Shown: positions 44,399-53,442, numbered from the stretch's first letter. The stretch is DNA of 64,000 nucleotides from Streptomyces sp. CB09001 (GCF_003369795.1 NZ_CP026730.1:1302001-1366000), one strand, 5' to 3'. The notes: generated by a model from the sequence alone, not told the origin. Program-made: numbers and translations.

Positions 44399-45345
44399 CG
44401 GGCGGCGCCTTCCGCGAGCAGCACCTGACCCCGCTCGATGATCCGCGCGAGCTGCTTCACGTGCTCCTCGGCGGGCTCCTGCAACGGCGTCCGTACCTCC
44501 CCCACGTCCAGGCCGCGCAGCCGTACCCCCGCCTTGACCAGGGCGACGGCGTATCCGCGGCCCTTGGCGCGCAGTTCGACGAACGGCCGGTAGAAGCCGT
44601 CGAGCAGGCGGTGTGCCGTGGCCTCGTCCCCGGTGCGCAGCGCCCGGTGGAAGGCGACGGCGATCTCGGGGGCGAAGCAGAACACGGCGGAGGAGTACAG
44701 GGGGACGCCCAGCGCGCGGTAGGCGAGCTGGGTCTGTTCGGCGGTCGGGAGGCCGTTGAAGTACAGGAACTCCTCGTCGGGCAGCTCCGTGCGCACCGCG
44801 CTGACGATCCGCTGCATCAGGTCGAGGTCGCCGAGGCCGTCCTTGAGGCCGACGACGCCCTTCGTGCGGGCGAGTTCGACGACGCTCTCAGGGGTGAACA
44901 CGGCGTTGTCGCGCTGGTAGACGATCACGGGCAGCGGGGTCGCGGCCGCCACCTCCCGGTAGTGCCGCACCAGTCCCTCCTGCCCGGCGAGCACCAGGTA
45001 GGGCGGCATGGCGAGCAGCCCGTCGGCCCCGGCCTCCTCGGCGAGGCGGGCGTAGCGCACGGCGAGGGCGGTGCCGTAGCCCGCGCCCGCGAGGACGGGC
45101 ACCCGGCCCGCGCTCTCCTCGACGGCCGCGCGGACGCAGACGGCGAACTCCTCGGGCGTGAGGGCGTGGAACTCGCCAGTGCCGCAGCAGGCGAACACGG
45201 CGGCCGCACCGGCCTCGACCCCGCGGCGCACATGGGTGCGGTAGACGTCGAGGTCGAGTCCGCCGTCGGGTCCGTACGCCGTGACGGGGAAGAACAGGGG
45301 GCCGCTGGGCGCGGTGAGCCGGGCGGCGAGAGAGGCTGAGGTCAC
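44395..45345 (-). CDS. kdgD: 5-dehydro-4-deoxyglucarate dehydratase
   Basis: Decarboxylating dehydratase converting 5-keto-4-deoxyglucarate to alpha-ketoglutarate semialdehyde. KdgD-type blocks: GPLFFPVTAYGPDGGLDLD, ACCGTGEFHALTPEEF, VIVYQRDNAVFTPESV, Schiff-base lysine in GVVGLKDGLGDLDL, FLYFNGLPTAEQTQLAY and RGYAVALVKAGVRLRGLDVG. 316 aa. GTG 45345 has GGGGAG upstream. Divergent from uronate dehydrogenase across a symmetric promoter pair. Confidence 0.92.
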   Translation of the reverse strand: MTSASLAARLTAPSGPLFFPVTAYGPDGGLDLDVYRTHVRRGVEAGAAAVFACCGTGEFHALTPEEFAVCVRAAVEESAGRVPVLAGAGYGTALAVRYARLAEEAGADGLLAMPPYLVLAGQEGLVRHYREVAAATPLPVIVYQRDNAVFTPESVVELARTKGVVGLKDGLGDLDLMQRIVSAVRTELPDEEFLYFNGLPTAEQTQLAYRALGVPLYSSAVFCFAPEIAVAFHRALRTGDEATAHRLLDGFYRPFVELRAKGRGYAVALVKAGVRLRGLDVGEVRTPLQEPAEEHVKQLARIIERGQVLLAEGAAR

Positions 45346-45414
45346 GGGCGCTCCCCATTCCAGGTGCAGGGTCGAATCACGGGCGTCATCATATTCATGA
45401 CCAGTGTCTATATT

Positions 45415-45514
45415 TCTGAACGCGACCACGCTAAGCCGCCCCGCGAACACCGTCAAGCAGGCGCCCTCTTGACGCCCGACCACCTGCTCCTTAGCGTGTC
45501 CACACATCTGAACG
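45415..45514. promoter_or_regulatory. Mirror-image divergent promoters for kdgD and udh
   Basis: Plus strand: TTGACG (45469-45474), 17-base spacer, TAGCGT (45492-45497) towards udh. Minus strand: TTGACG (45456 to 45451), 17-base spacer, TAGCGT (45433 to 45428) towards kdgD. The octamer tctgaacg occurs just beyond each -10 box (45415-45422 and 45507-45514) and is a candidate operator. Confidence 0.8.
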
Positions 45515-45590
45515 TGAGGCACACACCGGCACGCCTGCGCGCGCCTGCGCACGCCTGCCGCTTCCACAGACCGACCTAGGAGTCCCGAGG

Positions 45591-46400
45591 ATGCCCGCTC
45601 CCCGCACCGTCCTGCTCACCGGCGCCGCCGGCGGCCTCGGCACCCTGATGCGGGAACTGCTCCCCGGCCACGGCTACCGGCTGCGCCTGCTCGACCTGCG
45701 CCCGGTCGAGGGCGAGCCGGACGCGATCGTCGCCGACCTCGCCGACCGGGACGCCCTGCGCGAGGCGGTCCGGGGCGTCGATGCGATCATCCACCTCGCG
45801 GGCATCTCCCTGGAAGCCTCCTTCGAGAAGATCCTCGCGGCGAACATCGAGGGCACGTACAACCTGTACGAGGCCGCCCGCGAGGAGGGCATCGGCCGCA
45901 TCGTCTTCGCCTCCTCCAACCACGCCGTCGGCTACACCCCCCGGCCGCAGGGCGACGACCCCCTCATCCCCATCGACACGCCGCGCCGCCCGGACACCTT
46001 CTACGGCCTGTCCAAGTGCTTCGGCGAGGACCTCGCCCAGCTCTACTGGGACAAGCACGGCATCGAGACCGTCTCCGTCCGCATCGGCTCCTGCTTCCCC
46101 GAACCGACCAGCGTGCGCATGCTCTCGGTCTGGATGAGCCCCGCGGACGGCGCCCGCCTCTTCCACGCGGCACTCACCGCCGAGAACGTGGGGCACACCG
46201 TCGTCCACGGCTCCTCCGCCAACACCCGCCTGTGGTGGGACCTGACCTCCGCGCGGGCACTCGGTTACGAGCCGCAGGACGACTCCGAGCCGTACGCCGA
46301 CAAGCTCGTCGCCGAACAGGGCGAACTCGACCCCGGCGACCCGGCACACGCCCGCCTGGGCGGCCACTTCGTGACCGACCCCCCGATCTGGCCGTACTGA
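45591..46400 (+). CDS. udh: Uronate dehydrogenase
   Basis: NAD-dependent oxidation of galacturonate or glucuronate to the aldarolactone. Extended SDR fold: TVLLTGAAGGLGTLMRELL (nucleotide loop), VDAIIHLAGISLEASFEKILAANIEGTYNLYEAA, IVFASSNHAVGYTPR and the catalytic YxxxK in FYGLSKCFGEDLAQLY. The short 269-aa length and the SSNHAVGY and SVRIGSCFPEP blocks are typical of bacterial Udh. Divergent from kdgD, completing an oxidative uronate pathway except for the aldarate dehydratase. Confidence 0.9.
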   Translation: MPAPRTVLLTGAAGGLGTLMRELLPGHGYRLRLLDLRPVEGEPDAIVADLADRDALREAVRGVDAIIHLAGISLEASFEKILAANIEGTYNLYEAAREEGIGRIVFASSNHAVGYTPRPQGDDPLIPIDTPRRPDTFYGLSKCFGEDLAQLYWDKHGIETVSVRIGSCFPEPTSVRMLSVWMSPADGARLFHAALTAENVGHTVVHGSSANTRLWWDLTSARALGYEPQDDSEPYADKLVAEQGELDPGDPAHARLGGHFVTDPPIWPY

Positions 46401-46429
46401 CCGGAAGACGACCACGCGAGAGCGACCGA

Positions 46430-46466
46430 GGAAGCGGACGGGCACCGAACGGGCCCGTCCGCTTCC
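46430..46466 (+). terminator. Terminator after udh
   Basis: Perfect 13-bp arms ggaagcggacggg and cccgtccgcttcc around an 11-base loop, 29 bases after the udh stop. It separates udh from the DeoR gene. The remaining bases to 46683 show no gene. Confidence 0.85.
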
Positions 46467-46683
46467 GCATGCGGGCATCCGCGCTGCCCGTTCTCACCCC
46501 GTCCCGCGCCGAACCCCAGGTCCGCGACGGGCACCCGGCACCGCAAACGGGCACACCCGGGCAGTATCGGGTCCGCAACAGGCCTGGTCAGTGCCGCACG
46601 ACCGCTGTAGAACTTCCCCCAAGGGCGACACGGGCCCGAACGGGCAACCACACGGCGACGAGGCGGTGAGGCAGGTGTTCGGC

Positions 46684-47460
46684 ATGAGCACGCGGACAAG
46701 GACGACGGAAGAACGCCGGCACGAGATCGTGCGGGTCGCCCGCGCCACCGGCTCGGTCGACGTCACCGCGCTCGCCGCCGAACTGGGCGTCGCCAAGGAG
46801 ACCGTACGACGCGACCTGCGCGCCCTGGAGGACCACGGCCTGGTCCGCCGCACCCACGGCGGCGCCTACCCGGTGGAGAGCGCCGGGTTCGAGACCACGC
46901 TCGCCTTCCGCGCCACCAGCCACGTGCCCGAGAAGCGCCGGATCGCGGCCGCGGCCGTCGAACTGCTCGGCGACGCGGAGACGGTCTTCGTCGACGAGGG
47001 CTTCACCCCCCAGCTCATCGCCGAGGCCCTGCCCCGGGACCGGCCGCTGACCGTGGTCACCGCGTCCCTGCCGGTCGCGGGCGCGCTGGCCGAGGCCGGG
47101 GACACCTCCGTCCTGCTGCTCGGCGGCCGGGTCCGCTCGGGCACCCTGGCCACCGTCGACCACTGGACGACGAAGATGCTGGCCGGCTTCGTCATCGACC
47201 TGGCGTACATCGGCGCCAACGGCATCTCCCGCGAGCACGGCCTCACCACCCCCGACCCCGCGGTCAGCGAGGTCAAGGCGCAGGCCGTCCGGGCCGCCCG
47301 CCGCACGGTGTTCGCCGGCGCGCACACCAAGTTCGGGGCGGTGAGCTTCTGCCGGTTCGCGGAGGTCGGCGCCCTGGAGGCCATCGTCACCAGCACGCTG
47401 CTGCCCTCGGCCGAGGCCCACCGCTACTCCCTGCTCGGCCCCCAGATCATCCGCGTCTGA
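46684..47460 (+). CDS. DeoR-family transcriptional regulator
   Basis: 258 aa. N-terminal HTH (RRHEIVRVARATGSVDVTALAAELGVAKETVRRDLRALEDHGLVRRTHGGAYP, the DeoR signature) and C-terminal sugar-phosphate sensor domain (VFVDEGFTPQLIAEAL, LLLGGRVRSGTLATVD, IGANGISREHGLTTPD). ATG 46684; an in-frame GTG lies 9 bases upstream. It precedes the polyol importer operon by 99 bases and likely controls it. Confidence 0.9.
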   Translation: MSTRTRTTEERRHEIVRVARATGSVDVTALAAELGVAKETVRRDLRALEDHGLVRRTHGGAYPVESAGFETTLAFRATSHVPEKRRIAAAAVELLGDAETVFVDEGFTPQLIAEALPRDRPLTVVTASLPVAGALAEAGDTSVLLLGGRVRSGTLATVDHWTTKMLAGFVIDLAYIGANGISREHGLTTPDPAVSEVKAQAVRAARRTVFAGAHTKFGAVSFCRFAEVGALEAIVTSTLLPSAEAHRYSLLGPQIIRV

Positions 47461-47559
47461 GAACCACCCGACCCTGTCCCGCACGGCACACCCACACCCT
47501 TCACCGCCCGTTACATCCGTATACCTCCCCATACCTCCCCATACGTTCAGGAGCGATCC

Positions 47560-48930
47560 ATGCGAACCCAGAGCCGACGGAGGCCGCGAGCCACACTCGC
47601 CATGGCCGCCGCAGGGACGCTGCTCGCCCCGCTGCTCACCGGCTGCTGGGTCGGGGCGGGCGGCGCCGGATCCGGCGGCAACGCCATCAACGTCCTCATG
47701 GTCAACAACCCGCAGATGGTCGAGCTGCAGAAGCTCACCGCCGACCACTTCACCAAAGAGACCGGCATCAAGGTGAACTTCACCGTCCTGCCGGAGAACG
47801 ACGTCCGGGACAAGATCAGCCAGGACTTCGCCAACCAGGCCGGCCAGTACGACGCCGCCACCCTCTCCAACTACGAGATACCGATCTACGCCCGCAACGA
47901 CTGGCTGCACGAGATGGACTCCTACGTCGCCAAGGACCCGGGCTACGACGAGCAGGACGTCCTCGGCCCGATGCGCGAGTCCCTCACCGCCGACGACGGC
48001 AAGCTCTACGGCCAGCCCTTCTACGGCGAGTCCTCCTTCCTGATGTACCGCAAGGACCTCTTCGCCAAGGCGGGCCTGACCATGCCCGAGCACCCCACCT
48101 GGACCCAGGTGGCCTCCTTCGCCGAGAAGCTCGACGGGTCCGAGCCGGGCATGAAGGGCATCTGCCTGCGCGGACTGCCCGGCTGGGGCGAGCTGATGGC
48201 ACCCCTGACGACGGTCGTGAACACCTTCGGCGGCACCTGGTTCGACCAGGACTGGCAGGCCCGGCTCGACTCCCCCGAGTGGGAGAAGGCGACGAAGTTC
48301 TATGTCGACCTGGTCCGCGAGCACGGCGAGTCCGGCGCCGCCCAGTCCGGCTTCGCCGAGTGCCTGAACAACATGACGCAGGGCAAGGTCGCCATGTGGT
48401 ACGACGCCACCTCCGCGGCCGGCTCCCTGGACGCCGCCGACTCCCCGGTCAAGGGCAAGGTCGGCTACGCGCCCGCCCCCGTGGAGAAGACGGACTCCTC
48501 CGGCTGGCTGTACACCTGGGCCTGGGGCATCCAGAAGGCCTCCCGCAACGCCGACAAGGCGTGGAAGTTCGTCTCCTGGGCGTCCAGCAAGGAGTACGAG
48601 CAGCTGGTCGGCGACGAGTTCGGCTGGTCCAACGTCCCGGCCGGCAAGCGCGCCTCGACGTACGAGAACCCGGACTACGTCAAGGAGGCCGCCGCCTTCC
48701 AGGAGATGACCAGGAAGGCCATCGAGGGCGCGAAGCCCAAGAACCCGGGGGTGCAGCCCCGCCCGGCACCCGGCATCCAGTTCGTCGGCATCCCCGAGTT
48801 CACCGACCTCGGTACCAAGGTCTCCCAGGAGATCAGCGCGGCCATCGCCGGACGCCAGTCCGTCGAGGAGGCCCTGAAGAAGTCCCAGCAGCTCGCCGAG
48901 CAGATCTCCGAGGAGTACGAGGGACGATGA
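47560..48930 (+). CDS. Polyol/sugar ABC transporter solute-binding lipoprotein
   Basis: Family 1 solute-binding protein with lipoprotein signal (RATLAMAAAGTLLAPLLTGCW, lipobox LTGC). The mature part has the polyol-binding pattern INVLMVNNPQMVELQKLTADHF, GQYDAATLSNYEIPIYARNDWL and YGQPFYGESSFLMYRKDLF. 456 aa, ATG with TCAGGAG upstream. Direct repeats of cctccccata lie just ahead of the gene. Start of a four-gene operon with two permeases and a dehydrogenase; mannitol or sorbitol is likely. Confidence 0.9.
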   Translation: MRTQSRRRPRATLAMAAAGTLLAPLLTGCWVGAGGAGSGGNAINVLMVNNPQMVELQKLTADHFTKETGIKVNFTVLPENDVRDKISQDFANQAGQYDAATLSNYEIPIYARNDWLHEMDSYVAKDPGYDEQDVLGPMRESLTADDGKLYGQPFYGESSFLMYRKDLFAKAGLTMPEHPTWTQVASFAEKLDGSEPGMKGICLRGLPGWGELMAPLTTVVNTFGGTWFDQDWQARLDSPEWEKATKFYVDLVREHGESGAAQSGFAECLNNMTQGKVAMWYDATSAAGSLDAADSPVKGKVGYAPAPVEKTDSSGWLYTWAWGIQKASRNADKAWKFVSWASSKEYEQLVGDEFGWSNVPAGKRASTYENPDYVKEAAAFQEMTRKAIEGAKPKNPGVQPRPAPGIQFVGIPEFTDLGTKVSQEISAAIAGRQSVEEALKKSQQLAEQISEEYEGR

Positions 48931-49871
48931 CCGCCACGACCACGGCCCCCTCGGCCGCACCCGAGAACACCCGCCCCACCGTCCGGCCGCCGTCCAACCG
49001 GCTGCGCGCCTGGGCCACCCGCGCCCCGCTCCTCCCCGCCCTGATCTTCATGATCGTGGTCACCCAGCTGCCCTTCGTGGCGACCCTGGTGATCTCCTTC
49101 TTCGACTGGAACGCCCTCTACCCGGACGCCCGCAGCTTCACCGGCTTCGCCAACTACGGCGACGTCCTCAGCGACCCCGCCCTGCGCAAGTCGGTGTGGA
49201 CGACGATCCTGCTGACCGTGGCGGTCGTGCTGGCCAGCCTGGTCCTCGGCCTGGCCCTGGCCCTGCTCCTCGACCGGAGGTTCAAGGGGCGCGGCGTGGT
49301 CCGCACCCTCCTGATCGCCCCGTTCCTGGTGGTCCCGGTGGCGGCGGCCCTGCTCTGGAAGCACGTCCTCTACAACCCCGAGTACGGCCTGCTGAACGGC
49401 CTGTTGCACTACGTCGGCGGACCCCAGCCGGACTGGATCTCGGGCACCCCGCTGCTCGCGGTCGAGGCCTCGCTGGTGTGGCAGTGGACGCCGTTCATGA
49501 TGCTCATCCTGCTGGCCGGACTGCAGAGCCGGGACCAGCAGCAGATCGAGGCCGCCCGGGTGGACGGCGCGGGCGACTGGCAGATCTTCGTCCACCTCAC
49601 CCTGCCCCACCTGCGCCGCTACCTCGAACTCGGCGCCCTGCTCGGCTCGATCTACATCGTCCAGAACTTCGACGCGGTCTTCACCATCACGTCCGGCGGC
49701 CTGGGCACGGCCAACCTGCCCTACACCGTCTACCAGAGCTTCTACCAGGCCCACGAGAACGGCCTCGCCTCGGCCGCGGGCGTCCTGGTCGTCATCGGCT
49801 CGATCATCATCGCCACCTTCGCGCTGCGCGTGGTGTCGTCCCTGTTCCGCGAGGAGGTCGGCCGCGCATGA
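48927..49871 (+). CDS. Polyol ABC transporter permease (first)
   Basis: MalF-type permease, six membrane segments. The EAA loop is DQQQIEAARVDGAGDWQIFVHLTLPHLRRY. 314 aa. ATG start overlaps the solute-binding protein stop, and the stop overlaps the next permease. Confidence 0.92.
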   Translation: MTATTTAPSAAPENTRPTVRPPSNRLRAWATRAPLLPALIFMIVVTQLPFVATLVISFFDWNALYPDARSFTGFANYGDVLSDPALRKSVWTTILLTVAVVLASLVLGLALALLLDRRFKGRGVVRTLLIAPFLVVPVAAALLWKHVLYNPEYGLLNGLLHYVGGPQPDWISGTPLLAVEASLVWQWTPFMMLILLAGLQSRDQQQIEAARVDGAGDWQIFVHLTLPHLRRYLELGALLGSIYIVQNFDAVFTITSGGLGTANLPYTVYQSFYQAHENGLASAAGVLVVIGSIIIATFALRVVSSLFREEVGRA

Positions 49872-50746
49872 GCGCCACCGCCGTACGCCCCGTCGTCACC
49901 GACGCCAAGCCGCCCGTACGCACCCGCCGCAGGGCCGGTGCCGGCCTCGGCCTGGTGGCCTGGCTGGTCGGCATCGTCTTCTTCCTGCCCATCGCGTGGA
50001 TGGCACTGACCTCCTTCCACTCGGAGTCGGACGCCGCCACCAACCCGCCGTCCTTCGCGGCGTCGCTGACCCTGGACGGCTACCGCGAGTTCTTCGGCGC
50101 GGGCGGTGGCGCCAGCCCCTGGCCCGCCCTGATCAACTCGGCGGTGGCGTCGATCGCGTCGACCCTCTTCGTCCTGGTCCTGGCCCTGCCCGCCGCCTAC
50201 GCCCTGTCCATCCGCCCGGTGAAGAAGTGGACGGACGTCCTGTTCTTCTTCCTGTCCACCAAGATGCTGCCGGTGGTGGCGGGCCTGCTGCCGATCTACC
50301 TGTTCGCCAAGAACACCGACATGCTGGACAACATCTGGCTGCTGGTCATCCTCTACACGTCGATGAACCTGCCGATCGCGGTCTGGATGATGCAGTCCTT
50401 CCTGGCCGAGGTCCCGGTCGCGATCATCGAGGCGGCCCGGGTGGACGGCGCGAAGCTGCCCACCATCCTGGTCCGGGTCGTGGCCCCCATCGCTCTCCCG
50501 GGCATCGCGGCGACGTCCCTGATCTGCTTCATCTTCAGCTGGAACGAACTGCTCTTCGCCCGGGTGCTGACCGGCGTGGTCGCCGAGACCGCCCCCGTCT
50601 TCCTGACCGGCTTCATCACCAGCCAGGGCCTCTTCCTGGCCAAGGTGTGCGCCGCGTCGCTCGTCATCTCCCTGCCGGTGCTCGCCGCGGGGTTCGCCGC
50701 CCAGGACAAACTGGTCCAGGGCCTGTCGTTGGGAGCCGTGAAATGA
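49868..50746 (+). CDS. Polyol ABC transporter permease (second)
   Basis: MalG-type permease, six membrane segments. The EAA loop is VAIIEAARVDGAKLPTILVRVVAPIALPG. 292 aa. Overlaps both neighbours by 4 bases (ATGA). No ATPase gene follows, so a shared MsiK-type ATPase is expected. Confidence 0.92.
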   Translation: MSATAVRPVVTDAKPPVRTRRRAGAGLGLVAWLVGIVFFLPIAWMALTSFHSESDAATNPPSFAASLTLDGYREFFGAGGGASPWPALINSAVASIASTLFVLVLALPAAYALSIRPVKKWTDVLFFFLSTKMLPVVAGLLPIYLFAKNTDMLDNIWLLVILYTSMNLPIAVWMMQSFLAEVPVAIIEAARVDGAKLPTILVRVVAPIALPGIAATSLICFIFSWNELLFARVLTGVVAETAPVFLTGFITSQGLFLAKVCAASLVISLPVLAAGFAAQDKLVQGLSLGAVK

Positions 50747-51732
50747 AGGCCGCCGTCATCGAGTCCGTGGGCCGCGCCGTCGTCACCGAGGTCCCCGACC
50801 CGACGCCAGGGCCGCGCGAGGTCGTCGTCGAGGTCGCCGCCTGTGGCCTGTGCGGCACCGACCTGCACATCCTCCAGGGCGAGTTCGCGCCCAAGCTGCC
50901 GATCGTGCCGGGCCACGAGTTCGCGGGCGCGGTGGTCGGCGTCGGCGCCCAGGTCACGGAGGTGGCGGTCGGCGACCAGGTGGCCGTCGACCCCTCCCTC
51001 TACTGCTACGAGTGCCGCTACTGCCGCACCGGCCACAACAACCTCTGCGAACGCTGGGCGGCCATCGGCGTGACGACGGCGGGCGGCGCGGCCCAGTACG
51101 CGGTGGCGCCGGTCGCGAACTGCGTGAAGCTCCCCGAGCACGTCCGCACCCAGGACGCGGCCCTGATCGAACCGCTCTCCTGCGCCGTCCGCGGCTACGA
51201 CGTCCTCCAGTCCCGTCTGGGAGCCCACGTCCTGATCTACGGCTCCGGCACGATGGGCCTGATGATGCTGGAGCTGGCCAAGCGCACCGGCGCGGCCAGC
51301 GTCGACATGGTCGACCTCAACCCGGCCCGCCTGGAAACGGCCCGCGGCCTCGGCGTCTCGGCCTCGGCGGCGTCCCCGGACGAGCTGGACCGCCCCCAGG
51401 GCTGGGACCTGGTCATCGACGCCACCGGCAACGCGGCGGCGATCCAGGACGGCCTGGACCGGGTCGCCAAGGCCGGCACCTTCCTCCAGTTCGGCGTCGC
51501 CGACTACGCGACGCGCGTGCAGATCGACCCGTACCGCATCTACAACCAGGAGATCACCATCACCGGTTCGATGGCGGTCCTCCACAGCTACGAGCGCGCG
51601 GCGGAGCTGTTCGCGAACGGCGTCCTCGACCCGGACGTCTTCATCAGCGACCGCATCGAACTGGCCCGCTACCCGCAGGCGCTGGAGCAGTTCGCGGCGG
51701 GCGTGGGCCGCAAGATCGTGGTCGTGCCGTAG
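50743..51732 (+). CDS. Zinc-dependent polyol/alcohol dehydrogenase
   Basis: Medium-chain dehydrogenase of the sorbitol/threonine dehydrogenase group. Catalytic zinc ligands are in ACGLCGTDLH and PGHEFAGAV. The structural zinc cluster is CYECRYCRTGHNNLC. The nucleotide site is VLIYGSGTMGLMMLELA. 329 aa, ATG start overlapping the last permease. By context it oxidises the imported polyol to a ketose. Confidence 0.9.
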   Translation: MKAAVIESVGRAVVTEVPDPTPGPREVVVEVAACGLCGTDLHILQGEFAPKLPIVPGHEFAGAVVGVGAQVTEVAVGDQVAVDPSLYCYECRYCRTGHNNLCERWAAIGVTTAGGAAQYAVAPVANCVKLPEHVRTQDAALIEPLSCAVRGYDVLQSRLGAHVLIYGSGTMGLMMLELAKRTGAASVDMVDLNPARLETARGLGVSASAASPDELDRPQGWDLVIDATGNAAAIQDGLDRVAKAGTFLQFGVADYATRVQIDPYRIYNQEITITGSMAVLHSYERAAELFANGVLDPDVFISDRIELARYPQALEQFAAGVGRKIVVVP

Positions 51733-51746
51733 GTGTTGATTCTTTA

Positions 51747-51850
51747 GCCCGTCCGGCGCTTGAGGACGAGGCCGTCCAGGCCGAAAGGCGGGGGTCTGGG
51801 GGCGCAGCCCCCAGGGTCGGGACGGGAAGGGGCGGCGGGGGCGAAAACCC
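51747..51850. repeat. Dispersed GC-rich repeat after the polyol operon
   Basis: Sequence from agcccgtccggcgcttgagg through gacgaggccgtcc, a ctgggggcgcagcccccag hairpin and gtcgggacgggaag. It is the reverse complement, with few differences, of the segment inside cobB (1213-1314). The hairpin probably also terminates the polyol operon. Confidence 0.8.
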
Positions 51851-51888
51851 ATGGGGACGCCGCCCCCACCCCCCGTACGATCCCCCGC

Positions 51889-52110
51889 ATGCCCAAACCG
51901 AACGGCTTCGCCTACACCGCCACCGCATCCGGCACCGTCCACATCACCCACCACGACCACCCCGCCACCACCCTCAACGGCTCCCGAGCCGCCCGCTTCC
52001 TCGAAGAGGTCACCGCGGGCGACCCCCAGCTCGTCATGGCCCGCTGGACGGGCAACTACAAGCACGGCAACGAACGCACGGCCCGCAATCACCCCCGCAA
52101 CCGCCGCTGA
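51889..52110 (+). CDS. Small conserved hypothetical protein (73 aa)
   Basis: Short basic protein with no family assignment. It contains FAYTATASGTVHITHHDHPA, LNGSRAARFLEEV and a Lys/Arg/Asn-rich tail (GNYKHGNERTARNHPRNRR). No membrane segment or signal. ATG start; the upstream tcccccgc is a poor ribosome site. The regular coding bias supports a real gene, and I believe similar small proteins occur in other Streptomyces, but its role is unknown. Confidence 0.6.
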   Translation: MPKPNGFAYTATASGTVHITHHDHPATTLNGSRAARFLEEVTAGDPQLVMARWTGNYKHGNERTARNHPRNRR

Positions 52111-52187
52111 AGCGGCGTTCCCCGGCCGCTGACCCGATTGGCCGCCGGGTAAGGGAACGGTAAAACGCCCTCGCTCGTTCACCCGGC

Positions 52188-53396
52188 ATGACAGCTATGA
52201 CCCCCGGCTCGAACATCCCCCTCTCCGCCGCCCGCGTGACGGTGGACGTCGCCGCACCCGTGCGGCTCGACGTATCGGGCCTGCTGCTCACCGCCGACGG
52301 CAAGGTGCGCTCCGACGACGACTTCATCTTCTACAACCAGCCCACCGGGCAGGGCGTGACCTACCGCTCCGGCGGCGGCAGCGCCCCGGACGCGATCGTG
52401 GTCGACACCGCCGCCGTACCGCCGGGCATCGAGAAGATCGTCGTCACCGCCAGCCCGGACGCCGCCGGCCAGACCTTCCAGGGCATCGAACCGACCGCCA
52501 CCATCCGCAACGCGGACGACAACTCGGTGCTCGCCACCTTCACGCCCCCGCAGCTCGGCTCCGAGACCGCGCTGGTGATCGTCGAGGTCTACCTGCGCAA
52601 CGGCGCCTGGAAGGCCCGCGCGGTCGGCCAGGGCTACTCCAACGGGCTGGCCGGCATCGCCACGGACTTCGGCGTCACGGTGGAGGAACCGGCCGCCCCG
52701 GCGACGCCGCCGCAGCCCCAGGCGGTCACGCCACCGCCGCCCCCCGCGGCCGCGCCCACGATGCCCGCCGCTCCGCCCGCCGCGCCCGCCGCACCGCCGG
52801 CCCCCGCCCCGGGCACCGGCAAGATCAACCTGGACAAGGGCCGGGTCAGCCTCCAGAAGAACCAGACCGTCTCCCTGGTCAAGGGCGGCCGGCCGGTGCT
52901 CTCCCAGGTCAAGATGGGCCTCGGCTGGGAGCCGGCGTTCCGCGGCAAGGACATCGACCTGGACGCGTCCGTCATCGCCTACGGCCCGCAGCGCAACCAC
53001 ATCGACAGCTGCTACTTCGGCAAGCTCTCGATCGTGAACGGCGCGATCAAGCACTCCGGCGACAACCTGACCGGTGAGGGCGGCGGAGACGACGAGGTGA
53101 TCGTCGTCGACCTGGGCCGGCTGCCGCAGGAGGTCAGCGGCCTGGTCTTCACGGTGAACTCGTTCTCGGGCCAGAAGTTCACCGAGGTCGCCAAGGCCTA
53201 CTGCCGCCTCATCGACGCCGCGAGCGGCGAGGAGCTGGTCCGCTTCGACCTCACCGGCGCCGAGCCGCAGACCGGCGTGATGATGGCGAAGCTGATCCGC
53301 CAGTTCTCCGGCGAGTGGGAGATGACCGCCATGGGCGACTTCGTCAAGTCCCGCACGGTCCGCGGCATGGTGAAGCCGGCCGCGCAGGCGCTGTAG
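52188..53396 (+). CDS. TerD-family protein with two domains
   Basis: 402 aa. Two TerD domains are joined by a Pro/Ala-rich linker of about 50 residues (PATPPQPQAVTPPPPPAAAP onwards). Domain 1 has LRLDV-type start and SDDDFIFYNQPTGQG; domain 2 starts INLDKGRVSLQKNQTVSLV and has VKMGLGWEP, IDSCYFGKLS and DDEVIVVDLGRLP. TerD proteins bind calcium and are tied to tellurite and stress responses. It stands alone, without terZABC. ATG 52188 or 52197. Confidence 0.9.
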   Translation: MTAMTPGSNIPLSAARVTVDVAAPVRLDVSGLLLTADGKVRSDDDFIFYNQPTGQGVTYRSGGGSAPDAIVVDTAAVPPGIEKIVVTASPDAAGQTFQGIEPTATIRNADDNSVLATFTPPQLGSETALVIVEVYLRNGAWKARAVGQGYSNGLAGIATDFGVTVEEPAAPATPPQPQAVTPPPPPAAAPTMPAAPPAAPAAPPAPAPGTGKINLDKGRVSLQKNQTVSLVKGGRPVLSQVKMGLGWEPAFRGKDIDLDASVIAYGPQRNHIDSCYFGKLSIVNGAIKHSGDNLTGEGGGDDEVIVVDLGRLPQEVSGLVFTVNSFSGQKFTEVAKAYCRLIDAASGEELVRFDLTGAEPQTGVMMAKLIRQFSGEWEMTAMGDFVKSRTVRGMVKPAAQAL

Positions 53397-53410
53397 GCGA
53401 CCGGGGACAC

Positions 53411-53442
53411 CTGGGGGCCGCCCGACCACGGGCGCCCCTGGG
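53411..53442. terminator. Convergent terminator between terD-like and tetR genes
   Basis: gcccg-acca-cgggc core extended by gggg/cccc runs, between two convergent stop codons 48 bases apart. No T-run. Confidence 0.6.

Noticed and set aside
46588..48960. Long minus-strand open frame across the DeoR gene and the solute-binding protein
   Set aside because: Antisense shadow; both plus-strand genes are unmistakable.
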